A DNA stretch of 64,000 nucleotides, from NCBI GenBank assembly GCA_000016765.1, contig CP000699.1, positions 3,497,001 to 3,561,000 of the forward strand. The letters are read 5' to 3'. The translations under genes were made by a program, and so were the position numbers. Each line of letters starts with the position of its first letter. Within the stretch, counting starts at the first letter, position 1. The stretch is from Rhizorhabdus wittichii RW1 (GTDB lineage: Bacteria > Pseudomonadota > Alphaproteobacteria > Sphingomonadales > Sphingomonadaceae). The notes under the pieces were generated by a model. That model was not told where the DNA came from, ran no database searches, and was given only the letters and a program-made list of their open reading frames with translations. Below, piece after piece: positions 29,587-39,437 of the stretch.

Positions 29587-29880
29587 ATGAGCATGTTTCC
29601 CGGAGCCCTCGACCGCATGCTGGCCGAAACGGTCGACGGGGACGCCGCCGCCGTCGCCGAGCTGCGCGCGCTGTTCCTCGCTTCGGCGACCCGGCACGTC
29701 GCCGCGCTGTCGCGGGCCGACGGGGTCGCGGCATGGCGCGACGAGGCGCTGAAGCTGCAGGGGCTCGCCGCCAGCTTCGGGATGGTCGAGCTGATGGCCG
29801 CCGCCGCCCGCGCGGCCGATGCCGGGCCCGATCCGCTGCTGCTCGATGCGGTCGCCGACGCGCTGGCGGCCTGCCGCTGA
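29587..29880 (+). CDS. Hpt-like helical domain protein lacking the phospho-histidine
   Basis: A 97-residue helical protein laid out like a histidine phosphotransfer domain. The segment EALKLQGLAASFGM (53-66) aligns with the Hpt signature HxLKGxxxxxG, but the phospho-acceptor position is L55 and the Lys is Q58. It therefore should not carry phosphate. Divergently transcribed from the TipN-like gene and upstream of genes for a nucleotidyltransferase-like protein, DUF2336 and a kinase-like protein. It may be a binding or scaffold module. If the alignment is wrong it is simply a small helical protein. Confidence 0.55.
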   Translation: MSMFPGALDRMLAETVDGDAAAVAELRALFLASATRHVAALSRADGVAAWRDEALKLQGLAASFGMVELMAAAARAADAGPDPLLLDAVADALAACR

Positions 29881-29990
29881 CGCGAATCCGCGACGGATCG
29901 CTCCAAAACCGAACAGTCCGGACGCCATTCCGCTTTGCAGAATCGCCCGACTGACTCTATCCCCGTCGGCTTGCCGAGGGGGACCGAACT

Positions 29991-31217
29991 TTGCCGCTCG
30001 CCGCGCTGATCGCCGCGCAGGACCAGACCGATATTGGCGACGGGCTCCGCGCCACCCTGCCGCTCGCCGGCCGCACCCTGATCGAGCATCAGGCCGGCTT
30101 GGCGATCGCGGCCGGGGCGGCGCACATCGTCGTGCTGGTCGAACGGGTGCCGGCGGTGCTCGCCCAGGCGGTCGACCGGCTGCGGCGGCAGGGCGCGCGG
30201 ATCGAGATCGCGCGCAGCGTCGCCGATGCGATCGACCGCTTCCACCCGTCCGAGAAGATCCTGCTGGTCGCCGACGGCGCGGTCGCGGCGCAGGGCGCGG
30301 TCGACGCGCTGGCCGGCACCGAGGAGGGGTCCGCGCTGCTCGCGCTGCCCGACGACCAGGACCATGCCGCGTTCGAGCGGATCGACGCGGCCGAGCGCTG
30401 GGCGGGCTATGCGCTGCTCGACAAGGCGCTGCTCGAGGCGACCGCGCGGATGCTCGGCGACTGGGACCTCACCTCGACGCTGCTGCGCCGGCTGGTGCAG
30501 GACGATGCGGCGCGCATCTCTGCGCTCGATCCCAGCGGCGAGCGCCCCTTGCCGCCGCCGGTGCTGGCGATCGGCCCGGCCGCGATCGGGACGATCGAGG
30601 CGGGACTGCTGCGCCGCGCCGATCCGGGCGAGGGCAACTGGGTCGAGCTCTACCTCCACCGGCTGGTCGCGGGGCCGCTGATCGGCCCGCTGATCGCGCG
30701 GCAGATCGACCAGCGATTGGTCGCCGGCGTCGCGGTGGGGATCGCCTGGTTCGCGGCGCTGCTCGCCGGCTTCAAGCTGTTCTGGGGGGCGGCGCTGCTG
30801 CTCCCGCTCGCGGCGGCGACCGCTTCGGCGGCGCGGCGCATGGCGCGGATCTGGGGCGGCGTCGCCGAACCGACCGCGCTGGTCGCGCTCGCCCGCCATG
30901 CCGCGGCGCTGGCGGCGCTGCTGCTGCTCGCCCGGCTGCTCGTGGACGAGGGGGGCTGGGGCTGGTGGCTGGTCGCCGCGCTGCTGCCCGCCGCGCTGGC
31001 CGGCGCGGGCGCGCTGGAGACGATCGTCGCCGCGATCCGGCCGTCGCCGTCGCCGCGCTGGCTGGCGAGCGCCGACGCGCTGGTCTGGCTGGCCCCCGCG
31101 GTCGCGGTGCTGGGCGGCTGGCGCTGGATGCTCGCCGCGCTCACCGCCTATGCCGTCTTGTCCTTCGTCGAAAGATTCGCGACGGCGTGGAAGGGCGCGC
31201 GTATTTGTGACAGTTGA
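29991..31217 (+). CDS. nucleotidyltransferase-like membrane protein
   Basis: A 408-residue two-part protein. Residues 1-120 resemble a MobA/IspD-type nucleotidyltransferase start (LPLAGRTLIEHQAGLAIAAGAAHIVVLVE), although the usual GGxGxR loop is degenerate. Residues 230-395 hold several hydrophobic segments (AGVAVGIAWFAALLAGF, ALLLPLAAAT, LAALLLLARLL, WLVAALLPAALAG), which predict a polytopic membrane part. It starts with TTG preceded by GAGGGGGA. No specific substrate can be proposed. Co-orientation with the DUF2336 and kinase-like genes suggests one unit. Confidence 0.6.
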   Translation: MPLAALIAAQDQTDIGDGLRATLPLAGRTLIEHQAGLAIAAGAAHIVVLVERVPAVLAQAVDRLRRQGARIEIARSVADAIDRFHPSEKILLVADGAVAAQGAVDALAGTEEGSALLALPDDQDHAAFERIDAAERWAGYALLDKALLEATARMLGDWDLTSTLLRRLVQDDAARISALDPSGERPLPPPVLAIGPAAIGTIEAGLLRRADPGEGNWVELYLHRLVAGPLIGPLIARQIDQRLVAGVAVGIAWFAALLAGFKLFWGAALLLPLAAATASAARRMARIWGGVAEPTALVALARHAAALAALLLLARLLVDEGGWGWWLVAALLPAALAGAGALETIVAAIRPSPSPRWLASADALVWLAPAVAVLGGWRWMLAALTAYAVLSFVERFATAWKGARICDS

Positions 31218-31259
31218 GGGTTTAGCTTCGATTTAACGACATTTCGATATGAACGAAGC

Positions 31260-32372
31260 ATGATAGGGCTCGAGGACGAACGGCAGGAGATGGGGAGGCC
31301 CGCGTCCGCGCGCTGGCTCACCGATGCCGCGCGCGCCCTCGACAGCGCCGAAAGCCGGGTCGGCCGCGCCGCCGGCGACCTGTTCCGGTCCGACGGCCCC
31401 GATCTTTCCGACCAGCATCGCGCCCAGATCGCGCAACTCATGCGCGCGCTGATCGGCGCGATCGAGGACGACCTGCGCATCCGCCTGATCGATTCGCTGG
31501 CCGACGAGCCGCATCCCGAGCTGCTCGCCGCGCTCGGATCGGCGACGATGCCGATCGCGCAGCCGCTGCTCGAACGGACGCGGCTGCTGCGCGAGGCCGA
31601 TCTGGTCGCGGCGATGCTGCGCCGGGTCGACGAGCATCGCCTCGCGCTGATGCTGGGCCGCGATTCGCCCTATCATGTCGCCGATCTGGCGCAGCGGCTG
31701 CTCGACCTCGGCGACGCCGCGATCGCCGAGGCGACGATGGCGCTGCTGGTCGCCGAGAGCCGCCGCTACGATCCGTTCGGCGATCCCGCGCTGGCGCGGA
31801 CCGACCTGCCGCCCGGGCCGCACCGCAAGCTGCTCTGGGCGGTGGCGGCGGCGCTGCGCCACTATCTGATCCGCCACCACGGCCTGCCCGACAGCCAGGC
31901 CGACCTGCTGCTCGCCGCCGCGGTGCGCGCGCTGCTCGCCGAGCATGATGACGCCGATACGCTGGAGGGTCGCGCCGACGCGCTCGCCGCGCTGCTCGAT
32001 GCGGCCGGGCTGATCGACGACGCGCTGCTCGTCGACGCGCTGGAGGAAGGCTGGCTGGCGCTGTTCACTGCGGCGGTCGCGCGGCGGGCGGGGATCGATT
32101 CGGCGGGCGTCTGGTCGATGATCACCGATCCGTCGGGGATGATGCTGGGCACGGTGCTGCGCGCGATCGACTGCGGGCGCGAGGCGGCGGTGACGATGCT
32201 GTGGCGGATCGGATCGGCCGAGGACGCCGACGAGGAGGCGATCGTCGCCCGCGCCGACGCGTTCGACGCGCTCGGCCGGCGCGAGGCGGCCGAGGCGGTG
32301 CTGATCTGGCGGCTCGATCCCAATTACCGCCGCGCCGTGATCGAGATCGGCGAAGGCGGCCGGCGGCGATGA
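31260..32372 (+). CDS. DUF2336-family protein
   Basis: A 370-residue helical protein of the alphaproteobacterial DUF2336 family. It is recognised by the run SATMPIAQPLLERTRLLREADLVAAMLRR (roughly 95-123) and HRLALMLGRDSPYHVADLAQRLLDLGD with similar HEAT-like helices. Function is unknown; members often lie near signalling genes. The ATG overlaps nothing upstream, while the stop overlaps the ATG of the following kinase-like gene by 4 bp (ATGA), implying translational coupling and a joint function. Confidence 0.75.
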   Translation: MIGLEDERQEMGRPASARWLTDAARALDSAESRVGRAAGDLFRSDGPDLSDQHRAQIAQLMRALIGAIEDDLRIRLIDSLADEPHPELLAALGSATMPIAQPLLERTRLLREADLVAAMLRRVDEHRLALMLGRDSPYHVADLAQRLLDLGDAAIAEATMALLVAESRRYDPFGDPALARTDLPPGPHRKLLWAVAAALRHYLIRHHGLPDSQADLLLAAAVRALLAEHDDADTLEGRADALAALLDAAGLIDDALLVDALEEGWLALFTAAVARRAGIDSAGVWSMITDPSGMMLGTVLRAIDCGREAAVTMLWRIGSAEDADEEAIVARADAFDALGRREAAEAVLIWRLDPNYRRAVIEIGEGGRRR

Positions 32373-33790
32373 ACGCCCCCCACGGCCTGCGCCCGGTCGT
32401 CGGCCGGGTCGACGACCGGGGCCGGCTGGTCGAGGCCGATCCGCCGCTGTTCCGGCTGCACGAGCGCGCCGGCGGGGTGCCGGGCGGGATGCTCGCGGTG
32501 CCGCAGCTCTCCTCGGTCGCACGGCTGGCGCGGCGGCTCGGCATCGCCCTGTCGCGCCGGGTGATCGCGGCGCAGGGCGACCAGGACGTCGAGCTGTGGG
32601 TGCGCGTGCGCCCCGACGGCGGCGGCACCGAACTGGCCATCACCGGCTGGCAGGAGATGCCCGCGATCCAGCCGCCGCCCGCGCTGGAGGCGTTGCGCTG
32701 GCGCGACTTCAGCCGGGCGACCGCCGACTGGATCGTCGAGACCGACGCCATGCTGCGCGTCACCCATCCGCCGTCCAACCTGCCCGGCGCGGTCGGCCAG
32801 CCGATCGAGGCGCTGTTCGCGCTGAGCGAGGCGGGGGAGGGCGTGTCGACCATCGTCGCCGCGGCGGCGAGCGCGGCCCGCTTCGAGGACGAGGACGCGG
32901 TCTTCCGCCTCGGCGCCGGCATCCCGGTGCGGATCGCGGGCGTCCCGCTGCTCGGCGAGGCCGAGGGGTTCGGCGGCTACCAGCTGCTCGTCAGCCGCCG
33001 GGCGACGCGCGAGGCCGCCCGGGGCCGCCTGCCCGATCCGGCCCCGCTCGACGAGGCGTTCGGCAACCAGCTCGGCCAGGCGATGCGCGGGCCGCTCGAC
33101 CGGATCATCGCCCATGCCGACAGCATTTCGGGGCGCGGCGACGGGCCGGTGCGGCGCGACTATGCCAGCTATGCCGAGGACATCGCCGGGGCGGGCCGCC
33201 ATCTGCTCGCGCTGGTCGACGACCTGATCGACCTGCAGACGATCGAGCGCGCCGATTTCCGGCCCGAGGCCGACCGCGTCGACCTGGTCGAGGCGGCCCA
33301 GCGCGCCGCCGCGCTGCTCGGCATGCGCGCGGCCGGGGAAGAGGTGACGATCGATGGCCCCGCCGGCGCGCCGGTGACCGCGCTGGGCGATGTCCGCCGC
33401 GTCCTGCAGGTGCTGATCAACCTGCTGAGCAACGCGATCCGCCATTCGCCGCCCGGCGGCCGCATCTGGATACGCTGCGAGCGCGAGGGCGACATCGCCG
33501 CGGTGATCGTCGCCGACGCGGGCGACGGCATCGGCGAGGACGACCAGCACCGCATCTTCGAACGGTTCGAGCGGCTCGGCCTGCGCGACGGCACCGGCAG
33601 CGGCCTCGGCCTCTACATCTCGCGCCGGCTCGCCCGCGCGATGGGCGGCGACCTCGGCGTCGACAGCGCCCGGGGGCAGGGCGCGCGCTTCGTGTTCACG
33701 CTGCCGGCGGGGGAGGAACTCCCACCGTCACCCCGGCGGAGGCCGGGGTCTCGGGAGAGGGGCGATGAGGTCGAGGCAGGAGCCGCCTGA
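32369..33790 (+). CDS. histidine-kinase-like protein without the phospho-acceptor histidine
   Basis: A 473-residue soluble protein with a PAS-like N-terminal half and a kinase-like C-terminal half. The ATP-binding domain is intact: N-box NLLSNAIRHSP (351-361), G1 DAGDGIG (383-389), F-box RIFERFERLG and G2 GTGSGLGL (408-415). In the dimerisation helix the usual SHExRTPL is replaced by GQAMRGPL (236-243), so Q237 stands where the histidine should be, as in DivL-type pseudo-kinases. The last ~23 residues (PPSPRRRPGSRERGDE...) are encoded by a REP repeat. It is coupled to the DUF2336 gene by a 4-bp overlap. Confidence 0.8.
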   Translation: MNAPHGLRPVVGRVDDRGRLVEADPPLFRLHERAGGVPGGMLAVPQLSSVARLARRLGIALSRRVIAAQGDQDVELWVRVRPDGGGTELAITGWQEMPAIQPPPALEALRWRDFSRATADWIVETDAMLRVTHPPSNLPGAVGQPIEALFALSEAGEGVSTIVAAAASAARFEDEDAVFRLGAGIPVRIAGVPLLGEAEGFGGYQLLVSRRATREAARGRLPDPAPLDEAFGNQLGQAMRGPLDRIIAHADSISGRGDGPVRRDYASYAEDIAGAGRHLLALVDDLIDLQTIERADFRPEADRVDLVEAAQRAAALLGMRAAGEEVTIDGPAGAPVTALGDVRRVLQVLINLLSNAIRHSPPGGRIWIRCEREGDIAAVIVADAGDGIGEDDQHRIFERFERLGLRDGTGSGLGLYISRRLARAMGGDLGVDSARGQGARFVFTLPAGEELPPSPRRRPGSRERGDEVEAGAA

Positions 33791-33816
33791 GATCCCGGCC
33801 TCCGCCGGGGTGACGG
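33725..33816. repeat. inverted REP pair D, partly coding
   Basis: CCGTCACCCCGGCGGAGGCC...GGGTCTCGG and the inverse GAGATCCCGGCC...GGGGTGACGG. The left unit and spacer lie inside the frame of the kinase-like gene, whose TGA (33788-33790) touches the right unit. Confidence 0.8.
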
Positions 33817-33820
33817 TTCT

Positions 33821-33860
33821 CAAGAACGAGGCCGGAGCTTTCGCCCCGGCCTCGTTCTTG
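33821..33860. terminator. bidirectional hairpin between kinase-like gene and gltA
   Basis: A 14-bp stem AAGAACGAGGCCGG/CCGGCCTCGTTCTT with a 10-nt loop sits between two convergent 3' ends. The T-tract is weak on both sides, so it is a probable but not textbook terminator for gltA. Confidence 0.6.
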
Positions 33861-33875
33861 TCCCGCTAAATCACA

Positions 33876-35159
33876 TCACCGCTGGCTGACGGGCACGTAG
33901 TCGCGCTGCGCCGGGCCGGTGTAGAGCTGGCGCGGGCGGCCGATCTTCTGCTCGGGGTCCGAGATCATCTCGTTCCACTGCGCGACCCAGCCGACGGTGC
34001 GGGCGAGCGCGAACAGGACGGTGAACATCGTGGTCGGGAAGCCGATCGCCGACAGGATCACGCCCGAGTAGAAATCGACGTTCGGATAGAGCTTCTTGTC
34101 GATGAAATACTGGTCCTTGAGCGCGATCTGCTCGAGCTCGCGGGCGGTGTCGAGGACCGGGTCGTTGATGCCGAGCTTGTCGAGCACCTCGGTCGCCGCC
34201 TTGCCGAGCACCTTCGCGCGCGGATCGAAATTCTTGTAGACGCGGTGGCCGAAGCCCATCAGGCGGAAGGGATCGTCCTTGTTCTTGGCGCGGGCGATAT
34301 ATTCCGGGATGCGATCGGGCGTGCCGATCTCGCGGAGCATGTTGAGCGCGGCCTCGTTCGCGCCGCCATGTGCCGGGCCCCACAGGCAGGCGATGCCCGC
34401 CGCGATGCAGGCGAACGGGTTGGCGCCCGACGAACCGGCGAGGCGCACGGTCGAGGTCGAGGCGTTCTGCTCATGGTCGGCGTGGAGGATGAAGATCTTG
34501 TCCATCGCCGAGACGATGACGGGATCGGGCTCATATTCCTCGGCGGGCACGCCGAAGGTCATGCGCAGGAAGTTGGCGGTGTAGCTGAGGTCGTTCTTCG
34601 GATAGAGGAAGGGCTGGCCCACCGAATATTTATACGCCATCGCCGCGATCGTCGGCATCTTGGCGATCAGCCGGTGGCTGGCGATCATCCGCTGCTTCGG
34701 GTCGTTGATGTCGGTCGAGTCGTGGTAGAAGGCCGACAGCGCGCCGACCACGCCGCACATGATCGCCATCGGGTGCGCGTCGCGGCGGAAGCCGCGATAG
34801 AAGGTGGCGAGCTGCTCGTGCAGCATGGTGTGGCGGCTGATCGTGTAGGTGAAGTCCTCCAGCTCCTTCTTGCTCGGCAGCTCGCCGTTGATCAGCAGGT
34901 AGGAGACTTCCATGAAGCTCGACTGCTCGGCGAGCTGGTCGATCGGATAGCCGCGGTGGAGCAGGATGCCCTGGTCGCCGTCGATATAGGTCAGCGCCGA
35001 CTGGCACGACGCGGTGGAGGTGAAGCCCGGATCATAGGTGAAGGCGCCGGTCGCGCCGTAGAGCTTGCGGATGTCGACGACATCGGGGCCGACCGTGCCC
35101 GACAGGACCGGATATTCGGACGTCTTGCCGCCGATCTCCAGTTTCACAGTATCCGCCAT
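33876..35159 (-). CDS. gltA: citrate synthase
   Basis: A 427-residue hexameric-type citrate synthase, condensing oxaloacetate with acetyl-CoA at the entry of the TCA cycle. Active-site blocks are clear: [15 protein letters not shown], the substrate-loop histidine in [25 protein letters not shown] and the C-terminal Asp region [14 protein letters not shown]. The ATG at 35159 has AGGAGA upstream. It is downstream of gltX in the same direction (67-bp gap), so could be partly co-transcribed. Confidence 0.98.
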   Translation of the reverse strand: MADTVKLEIGGKTSEYPVLSGTVGPDVVDIRKLYGATGAFTYDPGFTSTASCQSALTYIDGDQGILLHRGYPIDQLAEQSSFMEVSYLLINGELPSKKELEDFTYTISRHTMLHEQLATFYRGFRRDAHPMAIMCGVVGALSAFYHDSTDINDPKQRMIASHRLIAKMPTIAAMAYKYSVGQPFLYPKNDLSYTANFLRMTFGVPAEEYEPDPVIVSAMDKIFILHADHEQNASTSTVRLAGSSGANPFACIAAGIACLWGPAHGGANEAALNMLREIGTPDRIPEYIARAKNKDDPFRLMGFGHRVYKNFDPRAKVLGKAATEVLDKLGINDPVLDTARELEQIALKDQYFIDKKLYPNVDFYSGVILSAIGFPTTMFTVLFALARTVGWVAQWNEMISDPEQKIGRPRQLYTGPAQRDYVPVSQR

Positions 35160-35226
35160 GTTCAATCTCCTGTCGTTCGCCCCTTTGCCGCGAGGCGGCA
35201 ATCCCGGTTATTTCAGTCCTGCCCGA

Positions 35227-36639
35227 TCACCCCAACTGATCGTCGAGCCGCCCCAGGCTCTCCTCGCGGCCGAGGAGGGCCAGGACATCGAAAATGCCGG
35301 GGGATGTGGTGCGGCCGGTGAGCGCCGCGCGGAGCGGTTGCGCCACCTTGCCGAGGCCGATCCCCCCGCGTTCCGCCACCGACCGGACCCCCGCCTCCAG
35401 CGCAAGCGCCGACCAGTCGTCCGTGGCGGCAAGCGCCTCGCGAGCCTGGGCCAGCAACGCCTTGCCGGGATCGTCTAGCAGCGATGCGGCCTTCTCGTCC
35501 ATATCGAGCGGGCGAGTGCGAAACAGAAAGCTCGCGCCCTCGGCCAACTCATTGATATCCTTCGCCCTTACCTTGAGGAAAGGGATGCTGCGGAGCAGAA
35601 GGTCGTGGTCCGCCGAATCGAATTCCCGGCCGGCCCGCGCCGCGACTCCGGGGGCGATCAGATCGGCCAGCCGGGCGTCGTCGGCCTCGCGCATATAATG
35701 GCCGTTGAGATTCTCCAGCTTCTTGAAATCGAAGCGCGACGGCGAGCGGCCGACGCCGGCCAGGTCGAACCACTCGACCGCCTGCTCGCGGCTGATGATC
35801 TCGTCGTCGCCATGGCCCCAGCCGAGCCGCAGCAGATAGTTGTTCACCGCCTCCGACAGCAGGCCCAGCTCGTCGCGATAGGCGTCGACGCCGAGCGCGC
35901 CGTGCCGCTTCGACAGCTTGGCGCCGTCGGCGCCGTGGATCAGCGGGATATGCGCGTAGACCGGCTCCTCCCATCCCATGGCGCGGATCAGCGCGAGCTG
36001 GCGGAAGGCGTTGTTGAGATGGTCGTCGCCGCGGATGACATGGGTGACGCCCATGTCGTGATCGTCGACCACCACCGCGAGCATATAGGTCGGCGTGCCG
36101 TCCGAGCGGAGCAGGATCATGTCGTCCAGCTCGGCATTCTGGACGGTGACCGGGCCCTGGACCTGGTCGTCGATCGTCACCTCGCCGGTGCGCGGCGCCT
36201 TCAGCCGGATGACGAAGGGCGCGCCTGCGGGCGCCTCGGACGGGTCGCGGTCGCGCCAGCGGCCGTCATAGCGCAGCGGCTGCTTGGCGGCGCGCTGCTG
36301 CTCGCGCAGCTCGGCCAGCTCCTCCGGGGTCGCGTAGCAGCGATAGGCATGGCCGTTGGCGAGCAGCTCGCGGGCGACCTCGGCATGGCGTTCGGCGCGG
36401 GCGAACTGGTAGACGACCTCGCCGTCCCAGCCGAGGTCGAGCCAGCGCATCCCGTCGAGGATCGCGTCGATCGCCTCCTGGGTCGATCGTGCCCGGTCGG
36501 TATCCTCGATGCGGAGCAGGAACTTGCCGCCATGGTGGCGGGCGAACAGCCAGTTGAACAGGGCGGTGCGGGCGCCGCCGATGTGCAGGAAGCCCGTCGG
36601 CGACGGGGCGAAACGGGTGACGACGGTCTGCTTTTCCAT
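35227..36639 (-). CDS. gltX: glutamyl-tRNA synthetase
   Basis: A 470-residue class I aminoacyl-tRNA synthetase. The HIGH-type signature is [19 protein letters not shown] (near residue 11) and the KMSKS equivalent is KLSKRHGA (about 240). The Glu-tRNA specificity region [12 protein letters not shown] is present. The start [14 protein letters not shown] at 36639 is chosen; the longer frame runs into the divergent comEC promoter region. The length matches bacterial GluRS. Confidence 0.97.
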   Translation of the reverse strand: MEKQTVVTRFAPSPTGFLHIGGARTALFNWLFARHHGGKFLLRIEDTDRARSTQEAIDAILDGMRWLDLGWDGEVVYQFARAERHAEVARELLANGHAYRCYATPEELAELREQQRAAKQPLRYDGRWRDRDPSEAPAGAPFVIRLKAPRTGEVTIDDQVQGPVTVQNAELDDMILLRSDGTPTYMLAVVVDDHDMGVTHVIRGDDHLNNAFRQLALIRAMGWEEPVYAHIPLIHGADGAKLSKRHGALGVDAYRDELGLLSEAVNNYLLRLGWGHGDDEIISREQAVEWFDLAGVGRSPSRFDFKKLENLNGHYMREADDARLADLIAPGVAARAGREFDSADHDLLLRSIPFLKVRAKDINELAEGASFLFRTRPLDMDEKAASLLDDPGKALLAQAREALAATDDWSALALEAGVRSVAERGGIGLGKVAQPLRAALTGRTTSPGIFDVLALLGREESLGRLDDQLG

Positions 36640-36760
36640 GCTTGCGCCCACGCGCGCTTTCTCCAAGATCGGGCCCGATGGCCTGCGATGTCGATGCGCC
36701 CCGTAAAGCATTTTCCCGCCGGGTCAAACCGGTGGACGGGCCAAGCGCTGCGAATCGGCG

Positions 36761-38920
36761 GTGGCGTCCGGCGACATGCTGAAAGCCGGGCTTTTCCGGG
36801 CGCCGCCGCCGATCGGGTCCGCCGTCCGCCCGGCGATCGGCCATAGGATCGCCGCGCGACTCGAAGCCTGGCTGGAGGCGGAGCGGGACCAGGTCGCGCT
36901 GTGGTTGCCGGTCGCGCTTGGCGGCGGCATCGCCTTGTGGCTGGTGCTGCCCGACCGGAACGGCTGGTTCGCGGCGCTGGCGCTTCTCGCCGGGATCGCG
37001 CTGTGCGGGGTCGCCCTCGGTGTCGGGCGGCGGGCCGGACGGCTGCTGCTGGTCGGGGCGCTGGCGGCGATCGCCGGGCTGCTGCTGGTCTGGGCGCGCG
37101 CCGACTGGGTCGCCGCGCCGCGCATCGACCGGCCGGTGGTGACCGAGGTCGCGGGCCGGATCGAGGCGGTCGAGCGGATGCCCGCGCGCGAGCTGACCCG
37201 GCTGACGATCGCGCCCGATGCCGGCCTGCTGTTGCCGCACCGCATCCGGCTCAACGTCGACCAGGCCGATCTGGAGCGGCCGGTCGCGGCCGGCGGGCGC
37301 ATCCGGGTGCGCGCCCGGCTGATGCCGCCCGCGCCGCCGGCGGTGCCGGGCGCCTATGATTTCGCGCGCGCCGCCTGGTTCCAGGGGATCGGCGCGACCG
37401 GCAAGGCGCTCGATCCGCCCCGGATCGTGCCGGCCGGCGACGGGCGCGGCCCGCTCGACTGGCTCGCCGATCGCCGCGCCCGCCTGTCGGAGCATATCGA
37501 GGCGCGGGTGACGGGGATGAGCGCCGGGGGCATCGCCGCCTCGCTCGCGACCGGCGACCAGGGCGCGATCGCCGAGGAGGATGTCGAGGCGCTGCGCCGG
37601 TCGGGGCTCGCGCACCTGCTGTCGGTGTCGGGGCTGCACGTATCGGCGGTGGTCGGCGGCGTGCTGCTGCTCGCCCTGCGACTGCTCGCGCTCAGCCCGG
37701 CGCTGGCGTTGCGCGCGCCGCTGCTGCTGATCGCGGCGGGCGCCGGGGCGCTGGCAGGTATCGCCTATACATTATTGTCGGGCGCGCAGGTGCCGACGAT
37801 CCGGTCGTGCGTCGCCGCGCTGCTGGTGCTGGCCGGGATCGCGATGGGGCGCGAGGCGCTGACCCTGCGGCTGGTCGCGACGGGCGCGCTGGTCGTGCTG
37901 CTGTTCTGGCCCGAGGCGCTGGCCGGGCCGAGCTTCCAGCTCAGCTTCGCGGCGGTGACCGCGCTGGTCGCGACGCTCGACCATCCGCGCGTCGCCGCCT
38001 TCGCCGCGCGTCGCGACGAGGGGATGGCGGCGCGGTTCGGCCGGGGCCTGGCGGTGCTGCTGCTGTCGGGGCTGGTGATCGAGGTCGCGCTCGCGCCGAT
38101 CGCGCTGTTCCATTTCCACAAGTCGGGCTTCTACGGCGCGCTCGCCAACATGGTCGCGATCCCGCTCACCACCTTCGTGATCATGCCGCTGGAGGCGCTG
38201 GCGCTGCTGCTCGACATCGCCGGGATCGGCGCGCCGGCCTGGTGGCTGGTGTCGCAGGCGCTCGCGCTGCTGCTGTGGATCGCGCGGACCGTCGCGGCGG
38301 CGCCGGGCGCGGTGGCGATGCTGCCGACCATGGCGTGGGGCGCCTTCGCGCTGATGGCGGCGGGCGGGCTGTGGCTGGCGCTGTGGCGGACGCGGGCGCG
38401 GCGCTGGGGGCTGCTGCCCGTCGCGGCGGGCGCGCTATGGGCGCTGCTGTCGCCGACGCCCGACCTGCTGGTGACGGGCGACGGCCGCCACGTCGCCTTC
38501 GTCCTCGGCGACGGCCGGGTCGCGCTGCTCCGCGACCGCGCGGGCGACTATATCCGCGGCGTGCTCGGCGAGGCGGCGGGCGTCGATGCCGAAGCGCTGC
38601 CGGTCGACGCGCTGATGCAGGCGCGCTGCTCGGCCGATCTCTGCATCACCGATATCCAGCGCGGTGGGCGGCGCTGGCGCATCCTCGCGACGCGCAGCCC
38701 CTATCGGCTCGACTGGACCCGGCTGTCGCGCGCCTGCGCCGCCGCCGACATCGCGATCAGCGAACGCCGCCTGCCGCGCGGCTGCACGCCGCGCTGGCTC
38801 AAGATCGACCGCCCGCTGCTGGCCCGGACCGGCGGCCTCGCCATTGACCTCGATCGCGGTGCGGTCGACAGCGTGGCGGCGGCGGTCGGCCGCCACCCCT
38901 GGTCGACCTTCCGGATGTAA
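36761..38920 (+). CDS. comEC: ComEC/Rec2-family DNA uptake channel
   Basis: A 719-residue polytopic inner-membrane protein with an N-terminal DUF4131-like region, the competence domain (about 265-510, GLAHLLSVSGLHVSAVVGG and FQLSFAAVTALV) and a degraded metallo-beta-lactamase-like C-terminus. The C-terminal part lacks a clear HxHxDH motif, so nuclease activity is doubtful. It starts GTG at 36761 or ATG five codons later. Divergent from gltX; a GNAT gene follows after 10 bp. It would pass single-stranded DNA during transformation, though no other com genes are here. Confidence 0.9.
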   Translation: MASGDMLKAGLFRAPPPIGSAVRPAIGHRIAARLEAWLEAERDQVALWLPVALGGGIALWLVLPDRNGWFAALALLAGIALCGVALGVGRRAGRLLLVGALAAIAGLLLVWARADWVAAPRIDRPVVTEVAGRIEAVERMPARELTRLTIAPDAGLLLPHRIRLNVDQADLERPVAAGGRIRVRARLMPPAPPAVPGAYDFARAAWFQGIGATGKALDPPRIVPAGDGRGPLDWLADRRARLSEHIEARVTGMSAGGIAASLATGDQGAIAEEDVEALRRSGLAHLLSVSGLHVSAVVGGVLLLALRLLALSPALALRAPLLLIAAGAGALAGIAYTLLSGAQVPTIRSCVAALLVLAGIAMGREALTLRLVATGALVVLLFWPEALAGPSFQLSFAAVTALVATLDHPRVAAFAARRDEGMAARFGRGLAVLLLSGLVIEVALAPIALFHFHKSGFYGALANMVAIPLTTFVIMPLEALALLLDIAGIGAPAWWLVSQALALLLWIARTVAAAPGAVAMLPTMAWGAFALMAAGGLWLALWRTRARRWGLLPVAAGALWALLSPTPDLLVTGDGRHVAFVLGDGRVALLRDRAGDYIRGVLGEAAGVDAEALPVDALMQARCSADLCITDIQRGGRRWRILATRSPYRLDWTRLSRACAAADIAISERRLPRGCTPRWLKIDRPLLARTGGLAIDLDRGAVDSVAAAVGRHPWSTFRM

Positions 38921-38930
38921 GGGAGCAACA

Positions 38931-39437
38931 ATGGTCGAGATCCGCACCGCGCGCCTGCTGCTTCGAGCCGTTCGTCCGAGCGACCTGGACGATCTGCACG
39001 CGGTGCTGAGCGACCGGACGGCAATGCGTTATTGGTCGAGCGTGCCGCATGCATCGATCGACGACACCCGTGCCTGGCTGGATGACATGATCGCCATTCC
39101 GCCCGCGGAGGGCGAGGATTTCGTGATCGAACATGCGGGAAGGGTGATCGGCAAGGCCGGGTTCTACCGCTTTTCCGAGATCGGTTTCATCCTGCGGCCC
39201 GACCATTGGGGTTTGGGGCTCGCCGCCGAGGCGCTGACGCCGCTGATCGGGCGGGCGTTCGACGTCCATGGGTTGGAGCGGATCGTCGCCGACGTCGATC
39301 CGCGCAATGTCGGATCGCTGAACTTGCTCAGGCGACTGAATTTCGCGGAGAACGGCTTCGCCGAGCGAACCTGGCTGATCGGCGAGGAGTGGTGCGACAG
39401 CATCTACCTGTCGCTGGAGCGGCCAAACCCCACCTAG
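38931..39437 (+). CDS. RimJ/RimL-type GNAT acetyltransferase
   Basis: A 168-residue acetyltransferase of the ribosomal-protein alanine acetyltransferase subgroup. It opens IRTARLLLRAVRPSDLDDL and shows FILRPDHWGLGLAAEAL and NVGSLNLLRRLNF, the acetyl-CoA and substrate core of that subgroup. The ATG has AAGGGAGCAACA upstream and lies 10 bp after comEC. Substrate unknown. The TAG stop (39435-39437) is contributed by the end of the dispersed 107-bp element. Confidence 0.85.
   Translation: MVEIRTARLLLRAVRPSDLDDLHAVLSDRTAMRYWSSVPHASIDDTRAWLDDMIAIPPAEGEDFVIEHAGRVIGKAGFYRFSEIGFILRPDHWGLGLAAEALTPLIGRAFDVHGLERIVADVDPRNVGSLNLLRRLNFAENGFAERTWLIGEEWCDSIYLSLERPNPT

Noticed and set aside
36918-38847. Alternative frames with long Arg/Ala-rich translations inside comEC
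   Set aside because: These are frame-shifted shadows. The chosen frame has transmembrane segments and ComEC motifs.
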